A stretch of 7,384 bases of DNA, taken from contig JAJYCM010000132.1 in the NCBI GenBank assembly GCA_021778375.1, positions 1 through 7,384 of the forward strand, given 5' to 3'. The stretch is from Bacteroidota bacterium (lineage in GTDB: Bacteria > Bacteroidota > Ignavibacteria > Ignavibacteriales > Ignavibacteriaceae). Numbering within the stretch: the stretch's first letter is position 1; each line of letters opens with the position of its first letter. The notes under the pieces were generated by a model, which worked only from the letters and a program-made list of their open reading frames with translations, was not told the origin of the DNA and made no database searches. Of this stretch, positions 6,671 through 7,384 are shown one piece after another. Both the position numbers and the translations under genes were made by a program.

Positions 6671-7384
6671 TCAATGTTCCATAACCATTTGCTTCAGCGA
6701 TTCAATCCATAACTGGTGATCATTCAGACTTTCTATAAGCTGAATTTTTTCACCGCCGTGATCTACAAAAAGTTTTTGATATTCAATTCCGATTTCAACA
6801 ATCGTCTCAAGACAGTCGGCAACAAAGGCTGGGCTAAATACCAGGATTTTCTTTGCTCCTTTTTCAGCTTTTTCGATAATTATTTTATCAGTAAATGGTT
6901 CAAGCCATTTTTTATCAAGGCGCGACTGAAAACAAACTGTGTATGTATCTTTGGGTAATTGAAGCTTTGCCGCGAGCAAGCGTGTGGTTGCATAACATGC
7001 TGCTTTGTAGCAAAACTTATTTGCATCAGTAATTTCGTTTTCGCAGTTGTGTTCTGAGCATGGCTTGCCGTCATTATAAACTTTATCTACTTGTCTAACA
7101 GGAAGTCCGTGGAAACTGAAAAGTATATGATCGTATTCATTAAGATTATAATTTTTTGCTCTTTCAATAATCGTGTTGATAAAACCTTCATTCTCATAAA
7201 ATTGGCTGATAATTCTTATTTCGGGTATTACCCACCATTTGCTAATTATTTTCATTGTCTTTTCTACGGCGGAGCCTGTGCTTGCGGAGGCATATTGCGG
7301 AAATAATGGAATGATGATTATCTTTTGATAAACTTTCTTCTTCATCCTTTCGAGTACTCCCTCAATACCGGGGTTTTGGTAGCG
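6671..7384 (-). CDS. hemH: Ferrochelatase, N-terminus cut off by the window edge
   Basis: This enzyme inserts Fe2+ into protoporphyrin IX (or the coproporphyrin equivalent) in heme synthesis; it is usually cytoplasmic or membrane-associated. The last 237 codons are present and the frame stays open to the right edge; about 90-110 N-terminal residues are missing. The ATG at 7343-7345 is internal, because the codons before it (RYQNPGIEGVLER) continue the family's 'mRYgnPsi' segment. Further landmarks are 'IIPLFPQYASAS'; 'FSFHGLP' with the metal-binding catalytic His (codon 7109-7111); 'CFQSRLDKKWLEPFTD'; and 'SPAFVADCLET' with the conserved Glu (codon 6806-6808). Between His and FQSR lies a Cys-rich insert (C-x4-C-x10-C-x4-C, 6995-7060) that is absent from E. 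coli HemH as I recall it and could bind an Fe-S cluster. tpiA follows 72 nt downstream. Confidence 0.96.
   Translation of the reverse strand, partial: RYQNPGIEGVLERMKKKVYQKIIIIPLFPQYASASTGSAVEKTMKIISKWWVIPEIRIISQFYENEGFINTIIERAKNYNLNEYDHILFSFHGLPVRQVDKVYNDGKPCSEHNCENEITDANKFCYKAACYATTRLLAAKLQLPKDTYTVCFQSRLDKKWLEPFTDKIIIEKAEKGAKKILVFSPAFVADCLETIVEIGIEYQKLFVDHGGEKIQLIESLNDHQLWIESLKQMVMEH

Noticed and set aside
7343..7345. ATG as the true start of ferrochelatase
   Set aside because: The frame continues upstream to the window edge with conserved ferrochelatase sequence (RYQNPGIE…), so this Met is internal and the gene is truncated by the window, not broken.

Overview
The window is AT-rich bacterial DNA with all four recognisable genes on the minus strand. 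In transcription order (right to left) they are hemH (ferrochelatase, start beyond the right edge), tpiA (triosephosphate isomerase, complete), a large secreted/membrane protein with a GH2-like (beta-galactosidase superfamily) ectodomain and a multi-pass C-terminus (complete), and smc (chromosome segregation ATPase, C-terminus beyond the left edge). The SMC head sequence (Walker A with C-G-K-T, 'AYSVIELKMVE', 'FEEAAGVNKYK'), the Cys-containing insert in ferrochelatase, the '..GQ' signal-peptide end and the AT-rich codons point to the Bacteroidota/Chlorobiota/Ignavibacteriota group. Ignavibacteria-like is my best guess from sequence style, not from a search.

Layout: 1-2815 is smc, which must start at a TTG codon only 6 nt after the preceding stop. 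2822-5413 is the GH2-like/membrane fusion. 5414-5842 is a 429-nt non-coding stretch. Next to the fusion gene it holds a plausible promoter (5452-5480), and then a cluster of GC-rich palindromes (5569-5796) bracketed by a 13-nt inverted repeat, which looks like a REP/REPIN-type element. 5843-6598 is tpiA. 6599-6670 is a short spacer with a possible weak promoter. 6671-7384 is the ferrochelatase fragment.

How the genes relate: hemH (last step of heme synthesis), tpiA (glycolysis) and smc (chromosome organisation) are housekeeping genes with no obvious shared pathway. The tight GH2-like/smc junction suggests one transcript and coupled translation. The palindrome cluster separates that pair from tpiA/hemH.

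The most unusual object is the 863-residue fusion. Its N-terminal two thirds keep the GH2 domain order, but the position of the acid/base Glu appears to be Ser. Its last ~245 residues form about six membrane helices with a faint Yip1-like look. It may be a membrane-tethered, catalytically degenerate carbohydrate-binding or sensing protein.
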